A stretch of DNA of 64,000 nt from Halorhodospira halochloris (lineage in GTDB: Bacteria; Pseudomonadota; Gammaproteobacteria; Nitrococcales; Halorhodospiraceae), in the NCBI RefSeq assembly GCF_002356555.2, contig NZ_AP017372.2, positions 558,001 through 622,000 on the forward strand. Reading direction: 5' to 3'. Below the pieces are notes generated by a model that had not been told where the DNA came from, ran no database searches, and saw only the letters and a list, made by a program, of their open reading frames with translations. Positions 56,129 through 64,000 of the stretch are shown here, one piece after another. The translations under genes and the position numbers were made by a program. Numbering within the stretch: position 1 is the stretch's first letter; the number at the start of each line of letters is the position of its first letter.

Positions 56129-57082
56129 ATGGAGCTAATACGCGGTATCCATAATATTCGCCACCGCCATAGGGGGGCAGCAGTTACCATCGGTAATTTC
56201 GATGGCGTCCACCGTGGCCATCAGGCAATGATCGCTAGGCTGCGTGAGCAGGCCTCCCGCCGAGGTTGTCCCGCGTATGTGGTAACGTTTGAGCCGCATC
56301 CAGCCGAGTATTTGACGCCCCACCGTGCGCCAGCGCGGTTGACCGGTTGGCGCGAGAAGCTGCGCCGCCTGGGCAATTCGGGCATAGATGGCGTCGTGGT
56401 GTTGCGCTTTGATCAGCACCTTGCTGGCCTCGATGCTGCTAGCTTTGCTACCGACCTGCTCGGAGAGCGTTTGGGCGTTAGCCATGTGCTGGTAGGCGAT
56501 GATTTTCGCTTTGGCTGTGCGCGCGGCGGTGATTTAAATCTGCTACTGGAACTGGGTAAGCGAGCCGGTTTCGATGTTTGCGCCATGGAGACAATTGAGG
56601 TCGCCAATGAACGGGTAAGCAGTACGCGGGTTAGGGCAGCTATAGCTTTAGGGGACTTCGCAGCTGCCGAGCAGATGCTTGGAGAGCCATATAGGGTGAG
56701 TGGCCGGGTGGTGCGTGGCGATGCTATGGGCAGGCGCTTGGGCTGGCCGACGGCCAATCTGCGCTTGGCGGCCGCACGGCTGCCCCTGCAAGGCATATAC
56801 GCCGCGCGCGTCTGCGGGGATGACCTGCGGGATTGGCCCGCAGCTGTGAGTGTCGGGGTGCGGCCGACCGTTGATGGGCGTGTGGCGGTATTTGAAGTGC
56901 ATTTGATAGGTTTCGAGGGCGATCTCTACGGCAGCCATCTTAGTGTGGAGCCGGTGAAGTGGCTGCGTGGAGCAAAACAGTTTGCCGATCTGAATGCCCT
57001 TGCGGCTCAGATTGGGCGTGATATTCAGCAGGCAGAACAGGTCCTGCGAGGCAATCCGGATTCAGACGAGGCGCTAAAGTGA
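56129..57082 (+). CDS. ribF: Bifunctional riboflavin kinase/FAD synthetase
   Basis: This 317-residue enzyme makes FMN and FAD. The N-terminal adenylyltransferase domain has [19 protein letters not shown]-like residues, with FEPHPAEYL and [14 protein letters not shown]. The C-terminal kinase domain contains [20 protein letters not shown] and [11 protein letters not shown]. It overlaps ileS by four bases, the conserved ribF-ileS-lspA order. Confidence 0.96.
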   Translation: MELIRGIHNIRHRHRGAAVTIGNFDGVHRGHQAMIARLREQASRRGCPAYVVTFEPHPAEYLTPHRAPARLTGWREKLRRLGNSGIDGVVVLRFDQHLAGLDAASFATDLLGERLGVSHVLVGDDFRFGCARGGDLNLLLELGKRAGFDVCAMETIEVANERVSSTRVRAAIALGDFAAAEQMLGEPYRVSGRVVRGDAMGRRLGWPTANLRLAAARLPLQGIYAARVCGDDLRDWPAAVSVGVRPTVDGRVAVFEVHLIGFEGDLYGSHLSVEPVKWLRGAKQFADLNALAAQIGRDIQQAEQVLRGNPDSDEALK

Positions 57083-59904
57083 GCGATTATAAAAACACCC
57101 TTAATCTTCCCCATACCGATTTTCCCATGCGTGCTCGGTTAGCTGAACGCGAACCGCAGCGCCTGGAGCAGTGGCGCAACCAAAACCTTTATGCGCAGGT
57201 GCGTCAAGCAAGAAAGGGGCGGGAGAAGTTCATCCTCCATGATGGTCCGCCTTATGCGAATGGGGATATACACATTGGCCATGCCGTTAACAAGATCCTT
57301 AAGGATATTATCGTTAAGGCCCGGACTATGGACGGCTATGATGCCCCCTATGTCCCGGGCTGGGACTGCCACGGCTTGCCCATTGAGCATAAGGTAGAGG
57401 AGGAGGCCGGCAAGCCGGGCGTTAAGCTTGACTATGCCGAATTCCGGCGCCGTTGTCGTGATTTCGCGGCCAGCCAAGTGGCAAAGCAAAAGGCCGATTT
57501 TGAACGGTTGGGAGTCTTAGGTGATTGGCAGAACCCTTATCTGACCATGGATTTTGCGACCGAGGCAGGGATCTTGCGGGCGTTGGCGAGTATCTTTGCC
57601 GCTGGTCATATCACCCAGGGGTTCAAGCCGGTGCACTGGTGTGCTGAGTGTGGTTCGGCCTTGGCCGAGGCCGAGGTCGAGTACGAGGAGAGGACCTCGC
57701 CCGCTGTCGATGTGCGCTTCAGTGTCGTTGATGAGCTTGATCTGCAACGGCGCCTCCACTTGGAAGGAGAGGGGGCGCAAGCGGGTGAGGCGGCAGTGAT
57801 TATCTGGACTACCACGCCGTGGACGCTGCCGGCAAACCGTGCTGTGGCACTGCACCCCGAACTCGAGTACGTCGTGGTAGCGATTGGCCATGCCGAGCGC
57901 CTGATTGTGGCTGCTGAGTTGCTCGAGTCGGTGCAGCAACGGGTCGGATTTGACAGCTGTGAGGTAGTTGGTCGCTGTCGTGGCGATAAGCTCGAGGGCT
58001 TAGAGCTGCGCCATCCGTTTGTTGATCGGCAAGTGCCGGTAATTCTGGGTGAGCATGTAACCGTTGATGGTGGCACAGGTTGTGTCCACACCGCTCCCGG
58101 CCACGGTCAGGAGGATTTTGAAGTAGGTGGCCGTTACGGTCTGGAGGTGACCAATCCGGTAGCAGGCGACGGCAGCTTTAAGGAGGATACCGAACACTTC
58201 GCCGGCATGAATGTCTTTGCGGCTAATCCCGAAGTGGTGAAACTGCTCGAGCAGCGAGGTAAGCTGCTGCACCATGAGCCTTACCAGCACAGCTACCCGC
58301 ACTGCTGGCGACATAAGACTCCGGTGATCTTTCGGGCCACCCCACAGTGGTTTATTGATCTCGGTCGCCACGGTTTGCGCGAGTTGGCCCTTGCTGAGAT
58401 AGACCAGGTTAAGTGGATGCCGCACTGGGGTCGGGCACGTATTGAGGCCATGGTCGGCGGTCGTCCCGACTGGTGTATCTCCAGGCAGCGGCATTGGGGG
58501 GTGCCGATAGCCATATTTATCCACAAGAGCAGCGGCGAACCGCATCCGGAAACGCCGGCTATTATGGAAGAGGTCGCCCGGCGCATGGAGCGTTTCGGCC
58601 TCGAAGGGTGGTGGGAGCTTGATGCTGATGACCTGCTCGGCGACGAGGCGCAAGAGTATGAGAGGGTCACCGATATACTCGATGTTTGGTTTGACTCCGG
58701 GGTAACTCACGCAACTGTGTTGGAACGCCACCCTGACCTGCAGGTCCCCGCCGATCTCTACCTTGAGGGTTCTGATCAGCATCGTGGCTGGTTCCAATCG
58801 TCATTGCTTTCCTCCGCCGCTGTTCGCTCTACTGCACCTTACAAGGCGGTTTTGACGCACGGGTTTACCGTCGATGAGCACGGCCGCAAGATGTCGAAAT
58901 CGCAGGGCAACGTGGTTGCCCCGCAGGATGTTATGGATCGACTCGGCGCCGATATTTTGCGCTTGTGGGTCGCCTCAGCCGATTATAGTGGCGAAATCGC
59001 GGTCTCCGATAATATCTTGCAGCGCACTGCTGATGCCTATCGCAGACTGCGCAACACCGCCCGCTTTCTGCTCGGTAATCTCCACGGTTTCGAGCCGCAG
59101 CGCGATATGCTTGATGGCGGTTCTCTGCTGCCCCTCGATCGCTGGGCAGTGGGTCGAACCCATGAGCTACAAAAGCTCATCGTCGAGGCCTACGACCGCT
59201 ACGAACTGCACCGGATATATCACCTGCTGCACAACTTTTGTGTTGTCGATATGGGTGGCTTTTACCTCGATATCATCAAGGATCGGCTTTATACCACCCC
59301 CCCGGAGAGTCGGGCGCGGCGCTCGGCGCAGACGGCGATGAACCATATTGCTGAAGCCCTGGCGCGTTGGTTAGCACCAATCCTCTCTTTTACCGCCGAT
59401 GAGATCTGGGAGCAATTACCCGGGGCGAGAGAGGGATCACTGTTTACCGCCGAGTGGTATGACGGGCTCTTTGCGCTTGACGAGGGTGAGACTGGGGAGC
59501 AGTTTTGGGAGCGGGTGATAGAAGTCCGTGCTGCAGTAAGCCGGGAGCTTGAGAGTCTGCGTAACTCCAAGGTCATCGGTGCCAATCTTGATGCCGAGGT
59601 AACCCTCTACATGCCCGAAGATCTGCTCCAAGAGTTTGCCGTTCTGGCCGATGAACTGCGTTTCGTGCTGATCACATCGGAAGCTGCGATCCGTCCGCTT
59701 GCCGAAGTGCCAGAGGATGCAACAGCGATAACTCTCGCTAATGGAGCGGAATTGTTTGTCACTGTCGCGGCCTCCGAGCACGCTAAGTGCCCGCGCTGCT
59801 GGCATCGTCGGGCCGATATCGGTACCAGCAATGAGCACCCTGAGTTGTGCGCGCGTTGCGTCGCGAATGTCTCTGGGACAGGTGAACAGCGTTTGGTGGC
59901 GTGA
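57079..59904 (+). CDS. ileS: Isoleucyl-tRNA synthetase
   Basis: This 941-residue class I synthetase has the HIGH motif in [15 protein letters not shown] (residues about 58-72) and KMSKS in [12 protein letters not shown] (about 600). The editing domain with [16 protein letters not shown] lies between them. The C-terminal zinc site is [15 protein letters not shown] and CARC, typical of the bacterial type I enzyme. It starts at GTG overlapping ribF and its stop overlaps lspA. Confidence 0.97.
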   Translation: MSDYKNTLNLPHTDFPMRARLAEREPQRLEQWRNQNLYAQVRQARKGREKFILHDGPPYANGDIHIGHAVNKILKDIIVKARTMDGYDAPYVPGWDCHGLPIEHKVEEEAGKPGVKLDYAEFRRRCRDFAASQVAKQKADFERLGVLGDWQNPYLTMDFATEAGILRALASIFAAGHITQGFKPVHWCAECGSALAEAEVEYEERTSPAVDVRFSVVDELDLQRRLHLEGEGAQAGEAAVIIWTTTPWTLPANRAVALHPELEYVVVAIGHAERLIVAAELLESVQQRVGFDSCEVVGRCRGDKLEGLELRHPFVDRQVPVILGEHVTVDGGTGCVHTAPGHGQEDFEVGGRYGLEVTNPVAGDGSFKEDTEHFAGMNVFAANPEVVKLLEQRGKLLHHEPYQHSYPHCWRHKTPVIFRATPQWFIDLGRHGLRELALAEIDQVKWMPHWGRARIEAMVGGRPDWCISRQRHWGVPIAIFIHKSSGEPHPETPAIMEEVARRMERFGLEGWWELDADDLLGDEAQEYERVTDILDVWFDSGVTHATVLERHPDLQVPADLYLEGSDQHRGWFQSSLLSSAAVRSTAPYKAVLTHGFTVDEHGRKMSKSQGNVVAPQDVMDRLGADILRLWVASADYSGEIAVSDNILQRTADAYRRLRNTARFLLGNLHGFEPQRDMLDGGSLLPLDRWAVGRTHELQKLIVEAYDRYELHRIYHLLHNFCVVDMGGFYLDIIKDRLYTTPPESRARRSAQTAMNHIAEALARWLAPILSFTADEIWEQLPGAREGSLFTAEWYDGLFALDEGETGEQFWERVIEVRAAVSRELESLRNSKVIGANLDAEVTLYMPEDLLQEFAVLADELRFVLITSEAAIRPLAEVPEDATAITLANGAELFVTVAASEHAKCPRCWHRRADIGTSNEHPELCARCVANVSGTGEQRLVA

Positions 59905-60371
59905 TGTTCTATTGGTGGCTAGGGGTGGCAGCAGTATGGGTGTTGCTGGATCAGGTGACCAAACTCTGGGCAGATAGTGCCCTGACCTTTGGTCAATCTA
60001 TCGAGTTGCTACCGGTGCTCAATTTGACGTTGGGCTATAACACCGGTGCTGCGTTTAGCATTCTTGGCGGCGGAGATGGCTGGCAGAGATGGTTTTTGGC
60101 GGCGATCGCTGTTGCGGTCAGCAGCTACTTGGTTTATTGGTTGCGTCAGATCGCCGACACCGAGCGGTGGCTTGCGCTGGGGCTGACCTTGGTGCTGGCG
60201 GGTGCGATTGGTAATCTAATCGACCGTCTGCGGCTCGGTTATGTTGTTGATTTCATCCACATGTACTACCAGGACTACCACTGGCCAATATTCAATGTCG
60301 CCGATATCGGGATAACCGTTGGCGCCGGTATAGTCGTAGTGGCTATGTTGGTGAAGGGCAATAATCCGTGA
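59901..60371 (+). CDS. lspA: Lipoprotein signal peptidase
   Basis: This is a 156-residue aspartyl peptidase with four transmembrane helices. Catalytic Asp residues are in [16 protein letters not shown] and [11 protein letters not shown], and NTGAAFS is the conserved loop. It cleaves prolipoprotein signal peptides, such as those of the two lipoproteins predicted in this window. In many Gammaproteobacteria fkpB follows; here a palindromic element and then ispH follow. Confidence 0.96.
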   Translation: MMFYWWLGVAAVWVLLDQVTKLWADSALTFGQSIELLPVLNLTLGYNTGAAFSILGGGDGWQRWFLAAIAVAVSSYLVYWLRQIADTERWLALGLTLVLAGAIGNLIDRLRLGYVVDFIHMYYQDYHWPIFNVADIGITVGAGIVVVAMLVKGNNP

Positions 60372-60411
60372 AGAGGGTTTGCGCCTCTAGCGAGATTGGT
60401 GTTTAGGGGAA

Positions 60412-60558
60412 CCACTAAAACTCCCCCGGAGCCACTTACTGCCCCGGTGTGGAGGGCGCCGTTAATCCATCCCTGGAGGCTTCATGGCGCCATCCCTGGC
60501 GCCAAGAGCTCCACACCTGGGCAGTAAGTGGCTCCGGGGTGGGGAGTTTGTTAAGAGG
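60412..60558 (-). repeat. Nested palindromic intergenic element, copy I (complete, core inverted)
   Basis: The left side is CCACTAAAACTCCCCCGGAG with CCACTTACTGCCCCGG. The right side is CTGGGCAGTAAGTGGCTCCG, ending GGGGAGTTTGTTAAGAGG. The arms pair almost perfectly. The core is inverted relative to copy A and retains GGCGCC palindromes and CCATCCCTGG repeats. It fills most of the 240-bp gap between lspA and ispH. Confidence 0.88.
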
Positions 60559-60609
60559 CGCCCTTAGGCTTAGGTGGCTAAGCGCCGACAAAATATCAGG
60601 AGAGAGCCC

Positions 60610-61557
60610 GTGACTAAGATCTACCTTGCTAACCCACGCGGTTTTTGTGCCGGGGTCGACCGTGCCATAGCAGTAGTTGAGCGCTCCCTCGAGGTGTGCG
60701 GCGCCCCTGTCTATGTCAGACATGAAGTAGTCCATAACCGCTACGTGGTTAAAGATTTGAAGAAGCGCGGCGCTGTCTTTGTCGAAGAGCTAGACGAAGT
60801 TCCTGACGGCGCTACAGTCATTTTCAGTGCCCACGGGGTCCCTCGTCATGTGGAGGATGAGGCGGCTAGACGGGGTTTGCAGGTTTTTGATGCCACTTGT
60901 CCGCTGGTGACTAAGGTTCACAAGGAAGTCCGTGCGCATGCTCAGCAAGGACGCGAGGTGATACTGATCGGTCATGCCGGTCACCCCGAGGTCGAGGGCA
61001 CTATGGGGCAGTATTTGCCCCCCTCCGGTGATGGTGGCATATATCCTGTGCAGGGTGTCGAGGAGGCGCGCAGTCAGCAGGTCAAAAACCCAGACGATGT
61101 GGCCTTTGTTACCCAAACCACGTTGTCGGTAGATGATGCTGCGGCCGTAGTGGAGGTCCTCAAGGAGCGTTTCCCGGACATTCGCGGGCCGAGTAAGAAC
61201 GATATTTGTTATGCCACCCAAAATCGCCAGGATGCCGTGCGTGCCTTGGCAGAAAGGGTTGATCTGCTGCTGGTCTTAGGGTCGGTGAATAGTTCCAATT
61301 CAAACCGGCTGCGGGAGCTGGCCGTACGTTGCGGTACGCAAGCTTATCTGGTGGATGGGGCAGCAGACTTGAACAGGGAGTGGCTCTCGGAGTGTCGGGC
61401 AGTAGGGGTTACTGCTGGCGCCTCGGCGCCTGAGAGTACGGTCATTGAGGTAGTCGAGCAGCTTAAATCATGGGGCTGTTGTGAGCCTGAGGAGATAGTC
61501 GCCGGTAAGTCGGAAAGGGTGACTTTCGCTCTACCTAAGGAATTGGTAGGTGGTTAA
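60610..61557 (+). CDS. ispH: 4-hydroxy-3-methylbut-2-enyl diphosphate reductase
   Basis: This 315-residue Fe-S enzyme is the last step of the MEP isoprenoid pathway, which feeds carotenoids, the bacteriochlorophyll tail and quinones. Cluster ligands are Cys13 ([10 protein letters not shown]), Cys97 ([10 protein letters not shown]) and Cys200 ([11 protein letters not shown]). HEVVHN and SSNSNRL are the other active-site segments. Start at GTG 60610 with AGGAGAG upstream; in-frame codons before it do not match the family. Confidence 0.96.
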   Translation: MTKIYLANPRGFCAGVDRAIAVVERSLEVCGAPVYVRHEVVHNRYVVKDLKKRGAVFVEELDEVPDGATVIFSAHGVPRHVEDEAARRGLQVFDATCPLVTKVHKEVRAHAQQGREVILIGHAGHPEVEGTMGQYLPPSGDGGIYPVQGVEEARSQQVKNPDDVAFVTQTTLSVDDAAAVVEVLKERFPDIRGPSKNDICYATQNRQDAVRALAERVDLLLVLGSVNSSNSNRLRELAVRCGTQAYLVDGAADLNREWLSECRAVGVTAGASAPESTVIEVVEQLKSWGCCEPEEIVAGKSERVTFALPKELVGG

Positions 61558-61612
61558 AACATTTGAAAACGTTTGGCGTTGGAAGATTCGTCTATGGCAT
61601 GAAGATTGGCTG

Positions 61613-63250
61613 CTAATCCTTAGCTAGACCAGGAAGTGATGACTCATCCACTTCATCAATGAGCTCAGGCAGCATATGTTCGTGGGCATATTTCAGATAG
61701 ACCTTTTCTTCTATAAAGATTTGGAAAAGATTCTTGTCGAAGTGTCCTTCTTCGGCCATAAAGCCCATAATCTTGAGGGCTTGGCTGAGGGTTTTGGTCT
61801 CCTTATAGGGCCTGTCGGGAGCGGTTAGGGCCTCGAAGACGTCGGCAATTGCCAGTATCCTAGCGCCGAAACAGATTTGCTCGCCGGCAAGGTTATCCGG
61901 GTAACCCCCTCCGGCCATGCGCTCATGGTGCTGCCCGGCGATCTGCGGTGTCCTTTGCAGGTGCTTGGGGAAATTTAGCTGTTCGAGCATCTCGCGGCTA
62001 ACACGAACATGGTCGTGCATGATCGCCATTTCTTGCTGATTGAGGGTGCCGCGACGAATCTTAAGATTTTCTATTTCATCCTCTGTCAGCAAAGGATGTT
62101 CCTTGCCTAAATGGTCGGTCCAAGTGTAGCGTTCGGCTATACGGTCGACCCTCTCTTGTGCTGCCTCTTCCATGAACTCTTTGCCGGTGTTGGCGCTGCA
62201 CAGAAAATCCATGTCATCTTGGAGTTGCTGTTCAAAAACTTTAAGCTCCTCCTTAGCACGCTCGGCAGCTTCGGTGTCACCACTTGTAATTGCTTGATGT
62301 TGCTCGGTGAGGGATTTTAGTTGAGCCTCTTGGCGTGTGGCAGCGGCTCTGGTCATTATCTCATTTATGCCGTCGATCTGCCGCTCAAGCTTTGTTGCCT
62401 TGTTGACTATAGCCTCTGGAGTGGTGACCTTGCCGCAATCGTGTAGCCAAGCCGCCAAGGATAGCTCGTCATACTGCTCGGGGCTAAGCTTGAAATCTTC
62501 GGTTGTGCTGCTCTGTGATTCATTAATCGCGTCGGCCACCATCATGGTTAAAAGCGGCACCCGCTCGCAGTGCTTGCCTGTAGTGGGATTTTTGCGGTCG
62601 ATGCTTTTGGCTATGACCTTGGTGAAAGAGTTGAACAGCGCGCGTTGAGCATCAATCAGCTGCTGCTTGGTTAGGGCTATGGCTGCCTGCGAGGCGAGGG
62701 AACTGGCGATCTTTTCATCCGCAGCGCTAAACTCAGTAGGCTCGCCGCTGTGCGGGTCGAGTGCATTGATTAACTGAAGTACTCCAATGACTGATCCTTC
62801 ATGGTCGCGCATTGGAACTGTTAGAAAGGACTTTGAGCGGTATCCAGTCTGCGCGTCTATGCGCCGAGTACCACTGAAATCGAATCCCTCTGCGTCATAG
62901 GCGTCAGCTATCCTAACGGCCTCCCCGCTTACTGCTGAGTAGGCCGCAACGTTTCTATCGTTGGGTGATCCATCTTCGGTGTACAGCGGCAATGTAGGGA
63001 AATCTACCGGGTTGCCGCTAGTTCCGCCGAGGTGCAGCCCTAAGCTATCGTTATGGACTGTCTCGAAACTTAAGAAGCTTTCTTCCTCGACACTGTAAAC
63101 TGTCCCCGCATCAGCATTGGTCAGATTGCGAGCCCCCCGCAGGATCATCTCTACCAGAGCGTCGGTATTCGTCTCTGCCGAAAGCGCCTGACCTATGGAT
63201 AGCAGCTGTTCTAACCGCTCCTCCAGAGGTTGCCCTGAGCCACGGGACAT
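61613..63250 (-). CDS. GAF domain and HD-GYP domain protein (putative c-di-GMP phosphodiesterase)
   Basis: This 545-residue cytoplasmic protein has a GAF domain (about residues 15-195) and an HD-GYP domain (about 205-525). Metal ligands include His227, and His270-Asp271 in AAWLHDCGK. A coiled-coil insertion of about 100 residues lies between these and the GYP segment. The latter reads HHERMAGGGYP (441-451), with Ala where the usual HHExxDGxGYP motif has Asp. HD-GYP enzymes hydrolyse cyclic di-GMP; activity here is uncertain because of that change. An inverted repeat precedes the gene. Confidence 0.87.
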   Translation of the reverse strand: MSRGSGQPLEERLEQLLSIGQALSAETNTDALVEMILRGARNLTNADAGTVYSVEEESFLSFETVHNDSLGLHLGGTSGNPVDFPTLPLYTEDGSPNDRNVAAYSAVSGEAVRIADAYDAEGFDFSGTRRIDAQTGYRSKSFLTVPMRDHEGSVIGVLQLINALDPHSGEPTEFSAADEKIASSLASQAAIALTKQQLIDAQRALFNSFTKVIAKSIDRKNPTTGKHCERVPLLTMMVADAINESQSSTTEDFKLSPEQYDELSLAAWLHDCGKVTTPEAIVNKATKLERQIDGINEIMTRAAATRQEAQLKSLTEQHQAITSGDTEAAERAKEELKVFEQQLQDDMDFLCSANTGKEFMEEAAQERVDRIAERYTWTDHLGKEHPLLTEDEIENLKIRRGTLNQQEMAIMHDHVRVSREMLEQLNFPKHLQRTPQIAGQHHERMAGGGYPDNLAGEQICFGARILAIADVFEALTAPDRPYKETKTLSQALKIMGFMAEEGHFDKNLFQIFIEEKVYLKYAHEHMLPELIDEVDESSLPGLAKD

Positions 63251-63265
63251 CTAAACACCCCTCCG

Positions 63266-63315
63266 CCTGACACCCTGGGTTGAGATGGTATTAGCGCAAT
63301 CCTCAGGGTGTCAGG
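63266..63315. repeat. 12-bp inverted repeat upstream of the HD-GYP gene
   Basis: CCTGACACCCTG at 63266-63277 and CAGGGTGTCAGG at 63304-63315 are perfectly complementary with 26 bases between. It lies 16-65 bp upstream of the HD-GYP start and just downstream of the small membrane-protein gene on the same strand. It may be an operator or an intergenic hairpin. There is no T run on either strand. Confidence 0.7.
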
Positions 63316-63347
63316 GATGACGTGAGCAAAGTGTAAGTCGTTGCTGG

Positions 63348-63545
63348 CTATATTACCCCCTTCTCTCGCATCAGTACATAACCAATGCCAGAGCCGACCA
63401 GGATCGATGTCAGCATCCAGCTGAGTGAAATCAAACGCGGATCCAAGGTTATGGCAATCGCTATCATCAGGAACAGAGTCAGGCCGACTCCCACTCCTAG
63501 CGAAACGATTAACTTGCCGCTCCAGGTGCTGGTGTCGATATCCAT
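63348..63545 (-). CDS. Hypothetical small membrane protein, two TM helices
   Basis: This is a 65-residue protein starting MDIDTSTWSGKLIVSLG. Hydrophobic helices lie at about 12-35 and 41-60, and the C-terminus is positively charged (VLMREKGVI). The ATG follows GAGGGGAAACAAG. I do not recognise a family. It lies 97 bp upstream of the HD-GYP gene on the same strand, with an inverted repeat in between. Confidence 0.6.
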   Translation of the reverse strand: MDIDTSTWSGKLIVSLGVGVGLTLFLMIAIAITLDPRLISLSWMLTSILVGSGIGYVLMREKGVI

Positions 63546-63789
63546 CTTGTTTCCCCTCAAGTTATGATTATGGATTCAGTGCTGCTATTAGTCAGCCTTA
63601 TGTCTCACCGTGGCAACCTTTACTGATAGAGGCTAACTGGGCGCCCCTAAAATCCATGCGCCACCTGGCGAGCCAATTTTAACCTAAAAATTACGCTGTT
63701 CGTGCCGGTCTGGCAAGATGATCTTCCCCTATACGTTTCGCCCGGCTAACATACCGGCGTTCTGTGGTTTTATTTTATTGGGGAGCCCG

Positions 63790-64000
63790 ATGAGCGAGAC
63801 AATCAAATATCAGCTTGACGAGAGCCGTCTACCGCGCAGTTGGTACAACATCAACGCCGATTTGCCAGAGCCGCTCGCACCGGTTCTGCACCCAGGGACC
63901 AAAGAGCCGGTTGGGCCGAGTGACCTAGCTCCTCTCTTCCCAAACGGCGTCATTGAGCAGGAGATGAGCCTGGAGCGTGACATCGATATCCCGGCACCTG
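63790..64000 (+). CDS. TrpB2-type tryptophan synthase beta chain, N-terminal part
   Basis: The gene runs off the right edge; 70 codons are visible. It begins [20 protein letters not shown], followed by [20 protein letters not shown] and the later [16 protein letters not shown]. That start is characteristic of TrpB2 (TrpB-like PLP-dependent) proteins, in which a stretch precedes the region shared with canonical TrpB. TrpB2 condenses indole or another nucleophile with serine. The physiological role in bacteria that also have TrpAB is debated. Confidence 0.85.
   Translation, partial: MSETIKYQLDESRLPRSWYNINADLPEPLAPVLHPGTKEPVGPSDLAPLFPNGVIEQEMSLERDIDIPAP

Overview
The window reads as chromosomal DNA from a gammaproteobacterial phototroph. 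The strongest pointer is an adjacent pair of purple-bacterial light-harvesting polypeptide genes (beta 48264-48524, alpha 48047-48244, minus strand). Housekeeping gene order closely follows Pseudomonas and other Gammaproteobacteria: mupP/gph-ubiG-mtaD-mtnA then gyrA-serC-pheA-hisC-tyrA-aroA-cmk-rpsA-ihfB; aspC/uvrB; rplU-rpmA-obgE-proB; rpsT/murJ-ribF-ileS-lspA-ispH. Together these suggest a purple sulfur bacterium of the Ectothiorhodospiraceae, perhaps a Halorhodospira. The genus is inference from memory, not from a search.

Layout. 1-3.5 kb: the start of a PP2C-type phosphatase, a putative ArsR-type operator, a permease-thioredoxin-TspO cluster, a YciI protein and a small membrane protein. 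3.5-8.5 kb: a minus-strand operon of a SLC13-type anion transporter and a three-subunit succinate dehydrogenase/fumarate reductase (sdhCAB). 8.6-12.8 kb: a small protein, an NYC1/NOL-like short-chain dehydrogenase, a response regulator with TPRs facing a soluble histidine kinase, and a beta-barrel protein. 12.9-16.9 kb: HAD phosphatase, ubiG, mtaD and divergent mtnA. 16.9-20.4 kb: repeat-rich DNA, a DsbA-like protein and a K+/H+ antiporter, lying between mtnA and gyrA. 20.5-34.2 kb: a long plus-strand run covering gyrase, serine, aromatic amino acid and histidine synthesis, cmk, rpsA, ihfB and lapAB. 34.3-41.3 kb: tRNA-Asn, quinone reductase, cysK, a ComEA-like protein, aspC and uvrB. 41.3-47.8 kb: the suf Fe-S assembly operon with its Rrf2 regulator, then a TPR lipoprotein. 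48-48.5 kb: the light-harvesting operon. 48.9-61.6 kb: L21/L27, ObgE, ProB, an ankyrin lipoprotein, S20, MurJ, RibF, IleS, LspA and IspH. 61.6-64 kb: a GAF/HD-GYP protein, a small membrane protein and the start of a TrpB2-type tryptophan synthase beta chain.

The most striking non-coding signal is a family of about ten intergenic palindromic elements. Full copies are about 140 bp. They share a conserved core of about 70 bp, bounded by GGTGTGGAGG and CCTCCACACC, and flanking arms whose sequence differs between copies but stays self-complementary within each copy. They sit in divergent, tandem and convergent gaps, including one inside the suf operon. Half copies, a degenerate copy and a core-less derivative are also present. 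This maintained complementarity is the best candidate here for an undescribed element.

Other points of note are a light-harvesting beta polypeptide with Asn at the usual bacteriochlorophyll-ligand His position and a 42-residue tail, an SDR whose catalytic Tyr is His, IS200/IS605-like end hairpins without a transposase, and a terminator-like hairpin in the leader of rplU. No phage, CRISPR array or recognisable defence island was seen.
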